From: Bradyrhizobium sp. 149
GTDB lineage: Bacteria; Pseudomonadota; Alphaproteobacteria; Rhizobiales; Xanthobacteraceae
Length of the DNA: 64,000 bases
NCBI RefSeq assembly: GCF_023073915.1
Contig: NZ_JADPKK010000022.1
Location: forward strand, 558,001-622,000
Direction: 5' to 3'
Below, one piece after another: positions 1-8,981 of this stretch (positions are counted from its first letter, which is position 1; each line of letters begins with the position of its first letter). The translations under genes and the position numbers were made by a program. Under the pieces are notes generated by a model that was given only the letters and a program-made list of their open reading frames with translations, did no database searches and had not been told where the DNA came from.

Positions 1-611
1 TGAAGTTGCTGCGCAGCGGCGAGCCGGTGAAAATGTCGAAGCGGAGCGGGGACTTCGTCACCTTGCGTGAGGTGGTGGATGAAGTCGGCCAGGACGCCGT
101 CCGCTTCATGATGCTCTACCGCAAGAACGACGCGGTGCTCGATTTCGACCTCGCCAAGGTCATGGAACAGTCGCGCGAGAACCCTGTGTTCTACGTGCAG
201 TACGGCCACGCCCGCGGCCATTCGATCTTCCGCAACGCGCGGGCCGAGGTGTTCCCGGAACTCCCGGATGATACCGAAAAGCGCGTCGCATGGCTCAGTG
301 AGTCGGCGCTGGAACGGCTGTCGGACCCGGCGGAACTTGAACTTCTCAAGCGGCTCGCAATTTTTCCGCGCATGCTGGAAGCGGCCGCAAGCGCCCATGA
401 GCCGCACCGAATTGCCTTCTATCTCTATGATTTAGCCAGCGAATTTCATGCACTTTGGACGAAGGGGCGCGATTTGCCCTATTTACGCTTCATTATCAAT
501 AATGATGCACTTCTAACGAAGGCGCGGCTGGCCATGGTCCAGGGCGTCGTCTCTGTCCTGGCATCGGGCCTCGCCATCCTCGGCGTCCATGCTCCGGACG
601 AGATGCGGTAG
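1..611 (+). CDS. argS: Arginyl-tRNA synthetase, C-terminal part (cut by window edge)
   Basis: This is the 3' end of a class I aminoacyl-tRNA synthetase that charges tRNA-Arg in the cytoplasm. The reading frame is open from base 3 and the start lies outside the window. The signature loop KMSKRSG appears near the beginning, followed by the helical anticodon-binding domain ending in ...LGVHAPDEMR, as in bacterial ArgS. Only about 200 residues of a protein usually near 570-600 are visible. The next gene, for a SPOR protein, follows on the same strand after about 140 bases. Confidence 0.93.
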   Translation, partial: KLLRSGEPVKMSKRSGDFVTLREVVDEVGQDAVRFMMLYRKNDAVLDFDLAKVMEQSRENPVFYVQYGHARGHSIFRNARAEVFPELPDDTEKRVAWLSESALERLSDPAELELLKRLAIFPRMLEAAASAHEPHRIAFYLYDLASEFHALWTKGRDLPYLRFIINNDALLTKARLAMVQGVVSVLASGLAILGVHAPDEMR

Positions 612-750
612 TTTGGGGCGAACTACTTAAGGGATTTCGGGGGTAACCGGCAGAAGCCGGACCGCTTAGACTTGGTTGAAAGCCTTATGGGTCGAAAGCC
701 GTGCCTTGGTCGAGGGGCGCGCGGCTTTCCCGAAGGGACGCATCATCACG

Positions 751-2343
751 ATGGCCGAACGATATCAGGACAGACCGTTTCCCTCCGATGACTATGGTCG
801 CGGTGGCGATCAGCATGGGAGGGCAGAGAGCGGCGATCCCTTGGCCGAACTCGCCCGCCTGATCGGGCAGACTGATCCGTTTGCAGCGCAGGGGCGCCCG
901 GGCGCGCACCCGCCAGCAGCGCCTGCGCCTGCCGAGAGCTATCAGCACGACGATTATCGTCAGGACGATGACCAGCAGGACTACGCCGAGCAGGCCTCAT
1001 CGCCGCCACCCGGGCCGCCCTCATGGATGCGGCGCGCCAATGTGCAGCCGCAGACCGCGCCGGCTGAGCCCGCCTATCCCGTTTCTGCCAAGCCGGTTCA
1101 TCCGTTGCATCGCTATTCAGCCCAGCCGACCGCGCCCGAGCCCGAACCTGATTTTCATCAGCCGCAAGCCTATCAGCGGCAGGCCTATCAGGATCAAGCC
1201 TATCAAGCTCAGGCCTATCAGAATCCGGCCTACCAGTACCACGACCAGGCTGACCAGGAGCAAGCCCATCAGGAGCCGTATCAGCAGCCCGATCCGGCGC
1301 GCTATGACGATGCGCTGTACGGACGGCTGGAGGCGGGCGAGCAGGACTATCAACGCGATCCCGCCTATCCCGACGATCCCTACGCGTTCCAGAGCGACTA
1401 TCCGGAGGCCGATCTCGACGAGCCGAAGAAGCAGCGCGGCGGCATGATGACGGTCGCAGCGATCCTGGCGCTCGCCGTGGTCGGGACCGGCGCCGCTTTT
1501 GCCTACAAGACCTATGTGGGCTCGCCCCGCAGTGGCGAACCTCCGATCATCAAGGCCGACAACACGCCGACCAAGGTCGTGCCGGCGCCGTCGGACTCCT
1601 CGGCCAAGGTGCCGGACCGCATGGTCACCGGCGATGGCACCGAGAAGATCGTACCGCGCGAGGAAGCGCCGGTCGACGTCAACGCCAAGGCGGGAGGTCC
1701 CCGCGTTGTGTTCCCGCCGCTGAACCAGAACGCGAACCCGCCCCCGGTCGCGAGCGTGTCGCCGTCCAACATCCCGCTGTCGAGTGCGGGTCAGAACCCG
1801 AGCAACGGCACGCTGCCGAACAATTCGCCGCGGGCGATCAGGACCGTAGCCGTGAAGGGCGATCAGACCGATGCCACGGCGTCGCAAGCCGCCGCGGCCG
1901 CGAAGCCGGCAACTCTACCGAAGCCCGTTGCGGCACCGGCTGCGCCACGCACGCCCCCGACCTCGGCCAATGCCAGTGCCAACCAGCCGTTGTCGCTGGC
2001 GCCGCAATCGGCGCCGGCTGCGGAGCCGCCGCAGCGGATGGCCGCGACCAATCCGACGCAAATTGCACCCGCGAGCAGCGGTGGCAGTGGCTACGTCGTG
2101 CAGGTCTCCTCGCAGCAGACCGAGGATAGTGCCCACGCTTCGTACCGGGTGCTTCAGAGCAAGTACGGCAACGTGCTTGGCTCCCGCGCACCGGTGGTCA
2201 AGCGGGTCGACCTCACCGACAAGGGCAAGGGAATCGTCTACCGCGCCTTCGCGGGGCCGTACGGTTCGCTCGAAGAGGCGAACCAGGCCTGCAACAATTT
2301 GAAATCCGCTGGCCTGTCTGCCTGCTTCGTCCAGAGGAATTAA
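751..2343 (+). CDS. SPOR-domain membrane protein
   Basis: A predicted inner-membrane protein of 530 residues with a C-terminal SPOR domain (about 447-530), a fold that binds denuded glycan strands at division septa. A long Q/Y/P-rich cytoplasmic part (about 1-225) contains tandem AYQ units around residues 135-165. One membrane helix lies near 231-255, followed by a Pro/Ala-rich periplasmic linker. The ATG at 751 is preferred over the in-frame TTG at 676 because a GAAGGGA ribosome site lies just upstream and the extra 25 residues look non-coding. The position before nagZ suggests a cell-wall or division role. The specific function is inferred only from the SPOR domain. Confidence 0.88.
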   Translation: MAERYQDRPFPSDDYGRGGDQHGRAESGDPLAELARLIGQTDPFAAQGRPGAHPPAAPAPAESYQHDDYRQDDDQQDYAEQASSPPPGPPSWMRRANVQPQTAPAEPAYPVSAKPVHPLHRYSAQPTAPEPEPDFHQPQAYQRQAYQDQAYQAQAYQNPAYQYHDQADQEQAHQEPYQQPDPARYDDALYGRLEAGEQDYQRDPAYPDDPYAFQSDYPEADLDEPKKQRGGMMTVAAILALAVVGTGAAFAYKTYVGSPRSGEPPIIKADNTPTKVVPAPSDSSAKVPDRMVTGDGTEKIVPREEAPVDVNAKAGGPRVVFPPLNQNANPPPVASVSPSNIPLSSAGQNPSNGTLPNNSPRAIRTVAVKGDQTDATASQAAAAAKPATLPKPVAAPAAPRTPPTSANASANQPLSLAPQSAPAAEPPQRMAATNPTQIAPASSGGSGYVVQVSSQQTEDSAHASYRVLQSKYGNVLGSRAPVVKRVDLTDKGKGIVYRAFAGPYGSLEEANQACNNLKSAGLSACFVQRN

Positions 2344-2388
2344 CGGCCGTTTCCTTGACCCCCTCGCGGGTCAGGGTTAATCGGCCGT

Positions 2389-3417
2389 ATGAGCAAGCGG
2401 GCCTTCATTACCGGCATTTCCGGAACGGAACTGACCGCCACCGAGCGGGAGTTTATCCGCAGCGAACGCCCATGGGGCTTCATCCTCTTCAAGCGCAATG
2501 TCGAGACGCCGGCTCAAGTTGCGGCACTTGTTACGGAATTGCGGGCGGCTGCAGGCTCTGCTGATGCCCCTGTCCTGATCGACCAGGAGGGCGGACGGGT
2601 GCAGCGGCTGGGGCCGCCGCATTGGCCGGTCTATCCGCCGGGCGCCATTTTCGCGGGCCTCTACGAAACTGATTCGGCGCTCGGGCTGACCGCGGCGCGC
2701 CTCAGCGCCCGGCTGATTGCGGCCGATCTCTCCGATCTCGGCATTACCGTAGACTGCTTGCCTCTGGCTGACGTGCCGGTGGCGGGTGCCGATGCCGTCA
2801 TTGGGAACAGGGCTTACGGCGCCGAACCGGGCAAGGTCGCCGCGATTGCTCGCGCCGTCACCGAGGGCTTGGAACAGGGCGGCGTGCTACCGGTCCTCAA
2901 GCACATTCCCGGCCATGGCCGGGCCACAGCCGATACCCATTTCAAGCTGCCGACAGTCGATACGCCGAGAGACGAGCTCGAACGAACCGACTTCGCGGCA
3001 TTCAAGCCGTTGGCGGATTTGCCGATGGCCATGACTGCACATGTTGTGTTTAGCGCCATCGATCCCGCCCATCCGGCGACGACATCTGCGACAATGATCG
3101 CCGACGTGATTCGCGGCGTGATCGGGTTCCAGGGTTTGTTAATGAGTGATGACGTGTCGATGAACGCGCTGTCGGGGAATATCGCCGAGCGGACCCGCGC
3201 GATTTTCGCGGCGGGCTGCGACATCGCCCTGCATTGCAACGGCAACATCGAGGAGATGCGCGAGGTCGCCGGCCAGACACCCGAACTGGCGGGCAGGGCG
3301 CTGGAGCGGGCGAACGCCGCGCTCGCGGCGCGTAAAGGACCGCAGCCGTTCGATCGTGCGGCCGCACGCGCCGAACTGGACGCATTGATCGCACGGGCAA
3401 ACACGGCATCGGTATGA
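2389..3417 (+). CDS. nagZ: Beta-N-acetylhexosaminidase (GH3)
   Basis: NagZ removes N-acetylglucosamine from GlcNAc-anhydroMurNAc peptides in the cytoplasm during peptidoglycan recycling. The 342 residues carry the GH3 hallmarks: LIDQEGGRVQRL (63-74), KHIPGHG (171-177) with the following D-T-H that forms the mobile His/Asp acid-base dyad, and LMSDD (251-255) holding the nucleophile Asp. The length is typical of single-domain NagZ. The gene overlaps scpA by four bases (ATGA), so the two are probably translationally coupled. Confidence 0.95.
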   Translation: MSKRAFITGISGTELTATEREFIRSERPWGFILFKRNVETPAQVAALVTELRAAAGSADAPVLIDQEGGRVQRLGPPHWPVYPPGAIFAGLYETDSALGLTAARLSARLIAADLSDLGITVDCLPLADVPVAGADAVIGNRAYGAEPGKVAAIARAVTEGLEQGGVLPVLKHIPGHGRATADTHFKLPTVDTPRDELERTDFAAFKPLADLPMAMTAHVVFSAIDPAHPATTSATMIADVIRGVIGFQGLLMSDDVSMNALSGNIAERTRAIFAAGCDIALHCNGNIEEMREVAGQTPELAGRALERANAALAARKGPQPFDRAAARAELDALIARANTASV

Positions 3418-4253
3418 CCGCAGAAATCCTATCGTTTGAAACCGGGCGTCCCGCAGAGCTCGCCGACGGTGAGCCGGCGTTGGTGGTGGACGTCGAGGGC
3501 TATGAGGGGCCGCTCGACCTGCTGCTCGCACTGGCGCGGCAGCAGAAGGTCGATCTCGCCAAGATCTCGATCCTGGCACTCGCCGACCAGTATCTTCACT
3601 TCATTGAAGCCGCGCGAAAGATCCGGCTCGAGCTTGCCGCCGACTATCTCGTGATGGCGGCCTGGCTCGCCTTTCTGAAATCGCGCCTGCTGCTGCCGGA
3701 ACCGCCGAGTGCGGAAGGCCCGAGCGCGGAGCAGATGGCGACGGCGCTCGCCAACCGCTTGCGCCGCCTGGAGGCCATTCGCGAAGCGGCCAACCGGCTG
3801 ATGAACAGGCAGCAATTGCTGCGCGACATCTTCCCGCGCGGCGAGCCCGAGCAGATCGCCGAGATCAAGCATCCGAAATACACAGCAACGCTGTACGATT
3901 TGCTCACCGCCTATGCCGCGCAGCGCCAGTCGCGCGTGCTGGCGAGCGTGCATCTGGCCAAGCGCACGGTGTGGTCGCTCGCTGAGGCGCGCGCCACGCT
4001 GGAGCGGCTGGTCGGCAGCATCAGCGAGCAGGACGATTGGGGCGTTCTCGACGATTTTCTGCTCCGGCACGTCGCCGATCCGACGCAGCGCGCGACGGTG
4101 CTCGCCTCGAGCTTCGCGGCTGCGCTCGAGCTGGTGCGCGAAGGTCAGCTTGAGCTGAATCAGAAAGAGGCGTTTGCGCCCATCTATTTCCGGAAGGGGC
4201 GCCCTAAGCCGGTCATGGACGCAGCTCCTGCGCCCGACGCGCCGGTCGCTTAA
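3414..4253 (+). CDS. scpA: Segregation and condensation protein A (kleisin)
   Basis: ScpA is the kleisin subunit that bridges SMC heads in the SMC-ScpAB condensin, which organises and segregates the chromosome. The 279-residue protein has the typical N-terminal motif YEGPLDLLLALARQQKVDL (about residues 29-47) and a C-terminal winged-helix part ending near FAPIYFRKG. It starts inside the nagZ stop and is followed about 20 bases later by scpB, the usual partner. Confidence 0.95.
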   Translation: MTAEILSFETGRPAELADGEPALVVDVEGYEGPLDLLLALARQQKVDLAKISILALADQYLHFIEAARKIRLELAADYLVMAAWLAFLKSRLLLPEPPSAEGPSAEQMATALANRLRRLEAIREAANRLMNRQQLLRDIFPRGEPEQIAEIKHPKYTATLYDLLTAYAAQRQSRVLASVHLAKRTVWSLAEARATLERLVGSISEQDDWGVLDDFLLRHVADPTQRATVLASSFAAALELVREGQLELNQKEAFAPIYFRKGRPKPVMDAAPAPDAPVA

Positions 4254-4274
4254 GTGCAACAAGGAGAATCTGCC

Positions 4275-5027
4275 ATGGCAAGCCTGGCTGAAGTGCGGGT
4301 AGAAGAGGCCGAGCCGATGGAGAACGAGTCCCAGGCACGTCCCGAAGAATTGCGGCTGCTGGAAGCACTGCTGTTCGCTTCGAATGAACCGCTGGATACC
4401 GCGACGCTCGCCAAGCGCATGCCCGAGGGCGTGGATGTGAAGGCCGCGCTCGAGCAGTTGCAAGCCGACTATTCCTTGCGCGGCGTGAATCTCGTGCGGG
4501 TCGCCAACAAATGGACCTTCCGCACCGCGGGCGATCTCGCCTGGCTGATGACCCGTGAGAGCACCGAGACCCGCCGCCTGTCGCGCGCCGCGATCGAGGT
4601 GCTGGCGATCATCGCCTATCACCAGCCCGTGACGCGCGCTGAGATCGAGGAGATCCGCGGCGTCGTCACCTCGAAGGGCACGCTGGACGTGCTGTTGGAA
4701 ACGGGCTGGATCAAGCCGCGCGGCCGTCGCAAGACACCGGGCCGTCCCTTGACCTTCGGAACCACCGAGGAGTTCCTGTCGCAGTTCACTCTGGAACAAC
4801 TCGGCGATCTGCCGGGCCTGGAGGAGCTGAAGGGCACGGGCCTCCTGGATTCCCGTCTGCCGACCGGATTCAGCGTGCCGACGCCGTCGGATGACCCGAC
4901 GTTGCGTGAGGACGAGGATCCGCTGGACCCGGGCGAGGACCTCGATCTGGCGCTGGCGCCTGCGGTCGAGCCCGAGCCGCCGTCGGAAGGCGGCAACGAG
5001 GGTGGCGAGGGTGGCAGCGAGAACTGA
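4275..5027 (+). CDS. scpB: Segregation and condensation protein B
   Basis: ScpB is the winged-helix dimer that binds the ScpA kleisin in the SMC complex. The 250-residue frame contains the characteristic stretch AIEVLAIIAYHQPVTRAEIE and RGRRKTPGRPLTFGTTEEFL. An acidic, Glu/Gly-rich tail of roughly 60 residues follows the folded part. The ATG at 4275 is chosen because AAGGAG (4261-4266) sits eight bases upstream. An in-frame GTG at 4254 abuts the scpA stop but lacks such a site. Confidence 0.94.
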   Translation: MASLAEVRVEEAEPMENESQARPEELRLLEALLFASNEPLDTATLAKRMPEGVDVKAALEQLQADYSLRGVNLVRVANKWTFRTAGDLAWLMTRESTETRRLSRAAIEVLAIIAYHQPVTRAEIEEIRGVVTSKGTLDVLLETGWIKPRGRRKTPGRPLTFGTTEEFLSQFTLEQLGDLPGLEELKGTGLLDSRLPTGFSVPTPSDDPTLREDEDPLDPGEDLDLALAPAVEPEPPSEGGNEGGEGGSEN

Positions 5028-5193
5028 CGTCCCGGCCTCTTAACGGCCCCCTGCGACCAGTTAACACTAGCAAAATTACGTAGCGCCAACAGCGAATTGG
5101 CGCTGCCTTGGTCCTTGTTTTTGACACCCGCCAAGCCTAGGTTTCGGTGAAGATCGGCCGGTCCCCGGCCATGCGCGTTTGGAGGGTTGCAGG

Positions 5194-5430
5194 ATGGGTT
5201 CACTCAGCATTTGGCACTGGATCCTGGTGATCGCAGTGGTCCTGCTGCTGTTCGGTCGCGGCAAGATTTCGGATCTGATGGGCGACGTGGCGCAGGGCAT
5301 CAAGGCGTTCAAGAAGGGCATGCAGGACGACGACAAGGTCGCCGACAAGCCCGAGCCGGCCAAGTCGATCGAGCACAACAATGCCGCGCCGACCGCGGCA
5401 CGGTCCGACGTCGGCAGCAAGGCCGTCTGA
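5194..5430 (+). CDS. tatA: Twin-arginine translocase subunit TatA
   Basis: TatA forms the pore-like oligomer of the Tat pathway, which exports folded proteins across the inner membrane. The 78-residue product has one N-terminal membrane helix (about 3-20), the FGRGKISDLMGD hinge, an amphipathic helix AQGIKAFKKG and a charged tail. The ATG at 5194 follows GGAGG at 5181-5185; an in-frame TTG at 5179 is too close to that site to use it. It opens a tatABC operon. Confidence 0.95.
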   Translation: MGSLSIWHWILVIAVVLLLFGRGKISDLMGDVAQGIKAFKKGMQDDDKVADKPEPAKSIEHNNAAPTAARSDVGSKAV

Positions 5431-5519
5431 GCCAGAGAGCACGCGAGACGCGGGTAGCGGACCCGATCCTGCGCGCGAGGGATTGGGCCGGCTGCGGCTT
5501 GGCGTGAACGGAAGACCTC

Positions 5520-6089
5520 ATGTTCGACATCGGGTGGAGTGAACTGGTCCTGATCGGGGTCGTGGCCCTGATCGCCATCGGCCCGAAAGAGCTGCCGGGC
5601 GTGCTGCGCATGGTCGGGCAGTGGATGGGCAAGGCGCGCAAGATGGCCGCTGAATTCCAGGGCCAATTCCAGGAAGCCATGCGCGAGGCCGAGATGGCCG
5701 ACCTCAAGAAGAGTTTTGACGAGGTCAAGGAAGCGGCGTCCGGATTCGCCGGCAACAATCTGATGACCTCGCTGCAGAAGGACGTCAGCGACGCGCTCCG
5801 CGTCGATGCGCTGGACAAGCCGGCCGAGACGTCGACCACCACCGCTGTCGAACCGTCCGCGCCTTCAAGCGAAGCGCTGACGACGCCCACCACGCCGGAA
5901 GCGCCGACGCCCGAGACCTTCGTGGAAGCCGAAGCGCATGCGGCTGTGAACGAGCCGCTCGCCGTCACCCGTGAGGTCGAGCAGGCGCAGGTCACTCAAG
6001 GTTCGGTCGCTCAAGGTTCGCTCACGCAAGGTTCGGTTACCCAGGACACTGCGCCGGCTGAAGCGATCAAGGACGCCAAAGCGTCATGA
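5520..6089 (+). CDS. tatB: Twin-arginine translocase subunit TatB
   Basis: TatB works with TatC as the receptor for twin-arginine signal peptides. The protein (189 residues) begins MFDIGWSELVLIGVVALIAI with the single membrane helix and the conserved GPKELP hinge, followed by an amphipathic helix. The C-terminal half is a low-complexity Thr/Pro/Glu-rich tail that ends with near-identical QGS-type repeats (5996-6048), which should tolerate length change. The gene overlaps tatC by four bases. Confidence 0.95.
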   Translation: MFDIGWSELVLIGVVALIAIGPKELPGVLRMVGQWMGKARKMAAEFQGQFQEAMREAEMADLKKSFDEVKEAASGFAGNNLMTSLQKDVSDALRVDALDKPAETSTTTAVEPSAPSSEALTTPTTPEAPTPETFVEAEAHAAVNEPLAVTREVEQAQVTQGSVAQGSLTQGSVTQDTAPAEAIKDAKAS

Positions 6090-6895
6090 GCGCCGCCGAT
6101 ATCGAGGCCAGCAAAGCCCCTCTGATGGACCATTTGATCGAGCTGCGTTCGCGGCTGATCAAAGCGCTGCTCGGCTTTGGCATTGCCTTCATCTTCTGCT
6201 TCTTCTTCGCCAAGCAGATCTACAACGTGCTGGTCTGGCCTTTTGTGTGGGTCGCGGGTCCCGAGAACTCGAAATTCATCTACACGGCGCTGCTGGAATA
6301 TTTCATCACCCAGCTGAAGCTTGCGCTGTTCGGCGCCGGCTTCATCTCGTTCCCGATCGTCGCGACGCAGATCTACAAGTTCGTCGCTCCGGGCCTCTAC
6401 AAGCACGAGAAGCAGGCGTTCCTGCCATATCTGGTCGCGACCCCGTTCTTCTTCGTGCTGGGCGCGGCGCTGGTCTATTTCGTCGTGCTGCCGATGCTGG
6501 TCCGCTTCTCGCTCGGCATGCAGCAGGCCGGCAGCGACGAGACCGCGCAGATCCAGCTGCTGCCGAAGGTCGGCGAGTACCTGTCGCTGATGATGTCGCT
6601 GATCTTCGCCTTTGGCATCGCCTTCCAGCTTCCGGTGATCCTGACGCTGCTCGGCCGCATCGGCATCGTCACAGCCAAAATGCTGCGCGAGAAGCGCCGT
6701 TATTTTATCGTCGTTGCCTTCGTCATCGCGGCCGTTCTGACCCCGCCCGACGTGCTCAGCCAATGCTCGCTGGCGATCCCCTTGCTCGCGCTCTACGAGG
6801 GCTCGATTATCGCGGTGGGAATTGTGGAGAAGAAGGCGGCAGCTTCAAAGGCAACCGGCACCGACGTGTCGTCGCCGGCTAATCCGGCGGAGTAG
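6086..6895 (+). CDS. tatC: Twin-arginine translocase subunit TatC
   Basis: TatC is the polytopic receptor core of the Tat translocase. The 269-residue product shows the conserved N-terminal HLIELRSRLIKAL segment, six predicted membrane helices, and the periplasmic/cytoplasmic motifs GLYKHEKQAFLPY and AFGIAFQLPV. It starts in the ATGA overlap with tatB. The stop is followed by an inverted-repeat intergenic element before serS. Confidence 0.96.
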   Translation: MSAADIEASKAPLMDHLIELRSRLIKALLGFGIAFIFCFFFAKQIYNVLVWPFVWVAGPENSKFIYTALLEYFITQLKLALFGAGFISFPIVATQIYKFVAPGLYKHEKQAFLPYLVATPFFFVLGAALVYFVVLPMLVRFSLGMQQAGSDETAQIQLLPKVGEYLSLMMSLIFAFGIAFQLPVILTLLGRIGIVTAKMLREKRRYFIVVAFVIAAVLTPPDVLSQCSLAIPLLALYEGSIIAVGIVEKKAAASKATGTDVSSPANPAE

Positions 6896-6910
6896 GGCGG
6901 CCCGACCTCC

Positions 6911-7019
6911 GCTGTCATTCCCTGCGTAGGCGGGGAATCCAGTACGCCGCGACCTATCGGAGGAATCACCGACGTCTCTGGAATACTGGATCGCCCGCTT
7001 TCGCGGGCGATGACAGAGT
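6911..7019. repeat. Inverted-repeat intergenic element, family A, full copy
   Basis: About 105 bases with imperfect terminal inverted repeats of about 33 bases. The left end reads CTGTCATTCCC...GGAATCCAGTA and the right end TACTGGATCGCCCGC...GCGATGACAG. A second, left-truncated copy lies at 12562-12639. It sits between tatC and serS. The form resembles a small non-autonomous palindromic element; no coding capacity is seen. Confidence 0.8.
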
Positions 7020-7087
7020 GCTAGGGAGACGCGCTGACGTACAACGTTTGCCGTTGTTTGTTTACGCGCTGCCCCAGGACCTCGGCC

Positions 7088-8419
7088 ATGCACGACATCA
7101 AATCGATCCGCGACAACCCGCAAGCCTTCGATGCCGGCCTCGCACGACGCGGCCTCAAGCCCTTGTCGGGCTCGCTGCTCGCGATCGACGAGAAGCGGCG
7201 CGCGGCGATCCTGGCTTCCGAGCAGGCGCAGGCGCGACGCAATGCGGCCTCCAAGGAAATCGGTGACGCCAAGAAGGCTAAGGACGAGGCGCGCGCGGCG
7301 AAGCTGATGGCGGAGGTCGCCGAACTCAAGACCACGATGCCGGAGCTCGAGGCGACCGCGAAGGCTGCCGACGAGGAGCTGGCCAAGGAGCTGTCGGCGA
7401 TCCCCAATCTGCCGCTCGGCGATGTGCCCGATGGTGTCGACGAGCACGGCAATGTGCAGCGCCATGTCTTCAGCAACAAGCGCAACTACGCGTTCGCGCC
7501 AAAACCCCATGACGATCTCGGCGCCGCGCTCGGTGAGATGGATTTCGAGACGGCGGCGAAGCTCTCCGGCGCGCGCTTTGTCGTGCTGAAGAAGGGACTG
7601 GCGCGGCTCGAACGCGCGCTCGGCCAGTTCATGCTGAATCTACATATCGACGAGCACGGCTATACCGAGATCAATCCGCCGCTGCTCGTGCGCAACGAGA
7701 TCATGTTCGGCACCGGACAATTACCAAAGTTCGAGGACGACCAGTTCTGGGCGATCAAGGGCGAATTGCTTGCCGCGCCGGACCATGAGCGCCTCCGGAC
7801 CGAACGTCTCGGGATCATTCCGACCGCGGAGGTCGCGCTCACCAATCTCGTCCGTGAATCCATCCTCGACGAAAAGCAGCTGCCGATGCGGCTCACCGCG
7901 CTGACGCCGTGCTTCCGTGCCGAGGCGGGCGCTGCGGGGCGCGACACCCGAGGCATGATCCGGCAGCACCAGTTCAGCAAGGTCGAACTGGTCTCGATCA
8001 CGACACCGGAGACCAGCAAGGACGAGCACGAGCGCATGCTCGCCTGTGCCGAGGAAGTGCTGCGGCGGCTCGACCTGTATTACCGCGTGATGACGCTGTG
8101 CACCGGGGATATGGGTTTCTCGTCGCAAAAAACCTATGACATCGAGGTCTGGATGCCAGGCCAGGGCGACGGCGGGGCATTCCGCGAGATCTCGAGCTGC
8201 TCGGTGTGTGGCGATTTCCAGGCCCGCCGGATGGACGCGCGCTCGCGCGGTCCCGATGGCAAGCCGCGGTTCGTGCACACGCTCAACGGCTCCGGCACCG
8301 CGCTCGGTCGCGCGCTGATCGCCGTGATGGAGACCTATCAGCAGGAGGACGGCTCGATCGCGGTCCCCAGCGTGCTCCAGCCCTATATGGGCGGGCTGAA
8401 GGTGGTCGCGCGCGACTAG
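7088..8419 (+). CDS. serS: Seryl-tRNA synthetase
   Basis: A class II synthetase that charges tRNA-Ser and tRNA-Sec type substrates with serine. The 443 residues start MHDIKSIRDN; the N-terminal long coiled coil (about 30-100) contacts the tRNA arm. Motif 2 is visible as TPCFRAEAGAAGRDTRG and motif 3 as NGSGTALGRALIAVME. The ATG at 7088 fits the family start; an in-frame upstream GTG at 7058 would add ten unrelated residues. Confidence 0.96.
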   Translation: MHDIKSIRDNPQAFDAGLARRGLKPLSGSLLAIDEKRRAAILASEQAQARRNAASKEIGDAKKAKDEARAAKLMAEVAELKTTMPELEATAKAADEELAKELSAIPNLPLGDVPDGVDEHGNVQRHVFSNKRNYAFAPKPHDDLGAALGEMDFETAAKLSGARFVVLKKGLARLERALGQFMLNLHIDEHGYTEINPPLLVRNEIMFGTGQLPKFEDDQFWAIKGELLAAPDHERLRTERLGIIPTAEVALTNLVRESILDEKQLPMRLTALTPCFRAEAGAAGRDTRGMIRQHQFSKVELVSITTPETSKDEHERMLACAEEVLRRLDLYYRVMTLCTGDMGFSSQKTYDIEVWMPGQGDGGAFREISSCSVCGDFQARRMDARSRGPDGKPRFVHTLNGSGTALGRALIAVMETYQQEDGSIAVPSVLQPYMGGLKVVARD

Positions 8420-8514
8420 GCCTGTTGCCAATCTGAAACGGAAGAAACGTTTGGTTGCGAAGATCGGGCGGCCGGTTATCCTGCCGGTCCCCCGACAAAG
8501 CGAACCCATCGTTC

Positions 8515-8877
8515 ATGGCCTTGCACCGCGACATCTTCTGGGTCGGCAGACAATGGGCGGTGACAGGTGCCGGCATCCAGGCCGTCGATCAGCGGCTGCG
8601 TGGCGTGCTCGACATCGAGATCACGCGGCTCTGGGACGATCATCTGGTCCAGGGCCGGCGGGCCAAGCCCGGTGTGAATGCCGCGGATTTCGACCAGGCG
8701 CTGACGCTGGCACGCGAACGCTTTCCGCGGGCGCCTGTGCCGGACCCGTTCGTCGCACAGCTGGAGGCGCTCGGTGTCGTCGAGGCTCCGATCGTGAGCC
8801 CGGTCGTGCCGGCGATGAAGCTGCACGTGGAGGGCCGGCTGGCGCGCTTCCTGCCGCAATGGCGGGTTCGCCGGTAG
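8515..8877 (+). CDS. Conserved hypothetical protein
   Basis: A 120-residue soluble protein of unknown function, starting MALHRDIFWVGRQWAVTGAG. No signal peptide, membrane segment or catalytic motif is recognised. The phrase AVTGAGIQAVDQRL and a basic C-terminus are the main features. An upstream in-frame start at 8455 exists but adds residues without family character. It lies between serS and surE on the same strand and may share their transcript. Confidence 0.7.
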   Translation: MALHRDIFWVGRQWAVTGAGIQAVDQRLRGVLDIEITRLWDDHLVQGRRAKPGVNAADFDQALTLARERFPRAPVPDPFVAQLEALGVVEAPIVSPVVPAMKLHVEGRLARFLPQWRVRR

Positions 8878-8981
8878 CCGGAGCAAGCCGGGAACCGGCC
8901 ACGGGCTCAATCGACCAGTTTGCCTGATCGGCCCCAGCCGGATAAGACGGCTCGGACCCGCTTCAGGAATCGACCTTTCGC

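Noticed and set aside
7041..7060. Small hairpin ACAACG/CGTTGT with T tract in the serS leader, as a terminator
   Set aside because: Only six pairs, AT-containing and lying before the serS start; too weak to call.
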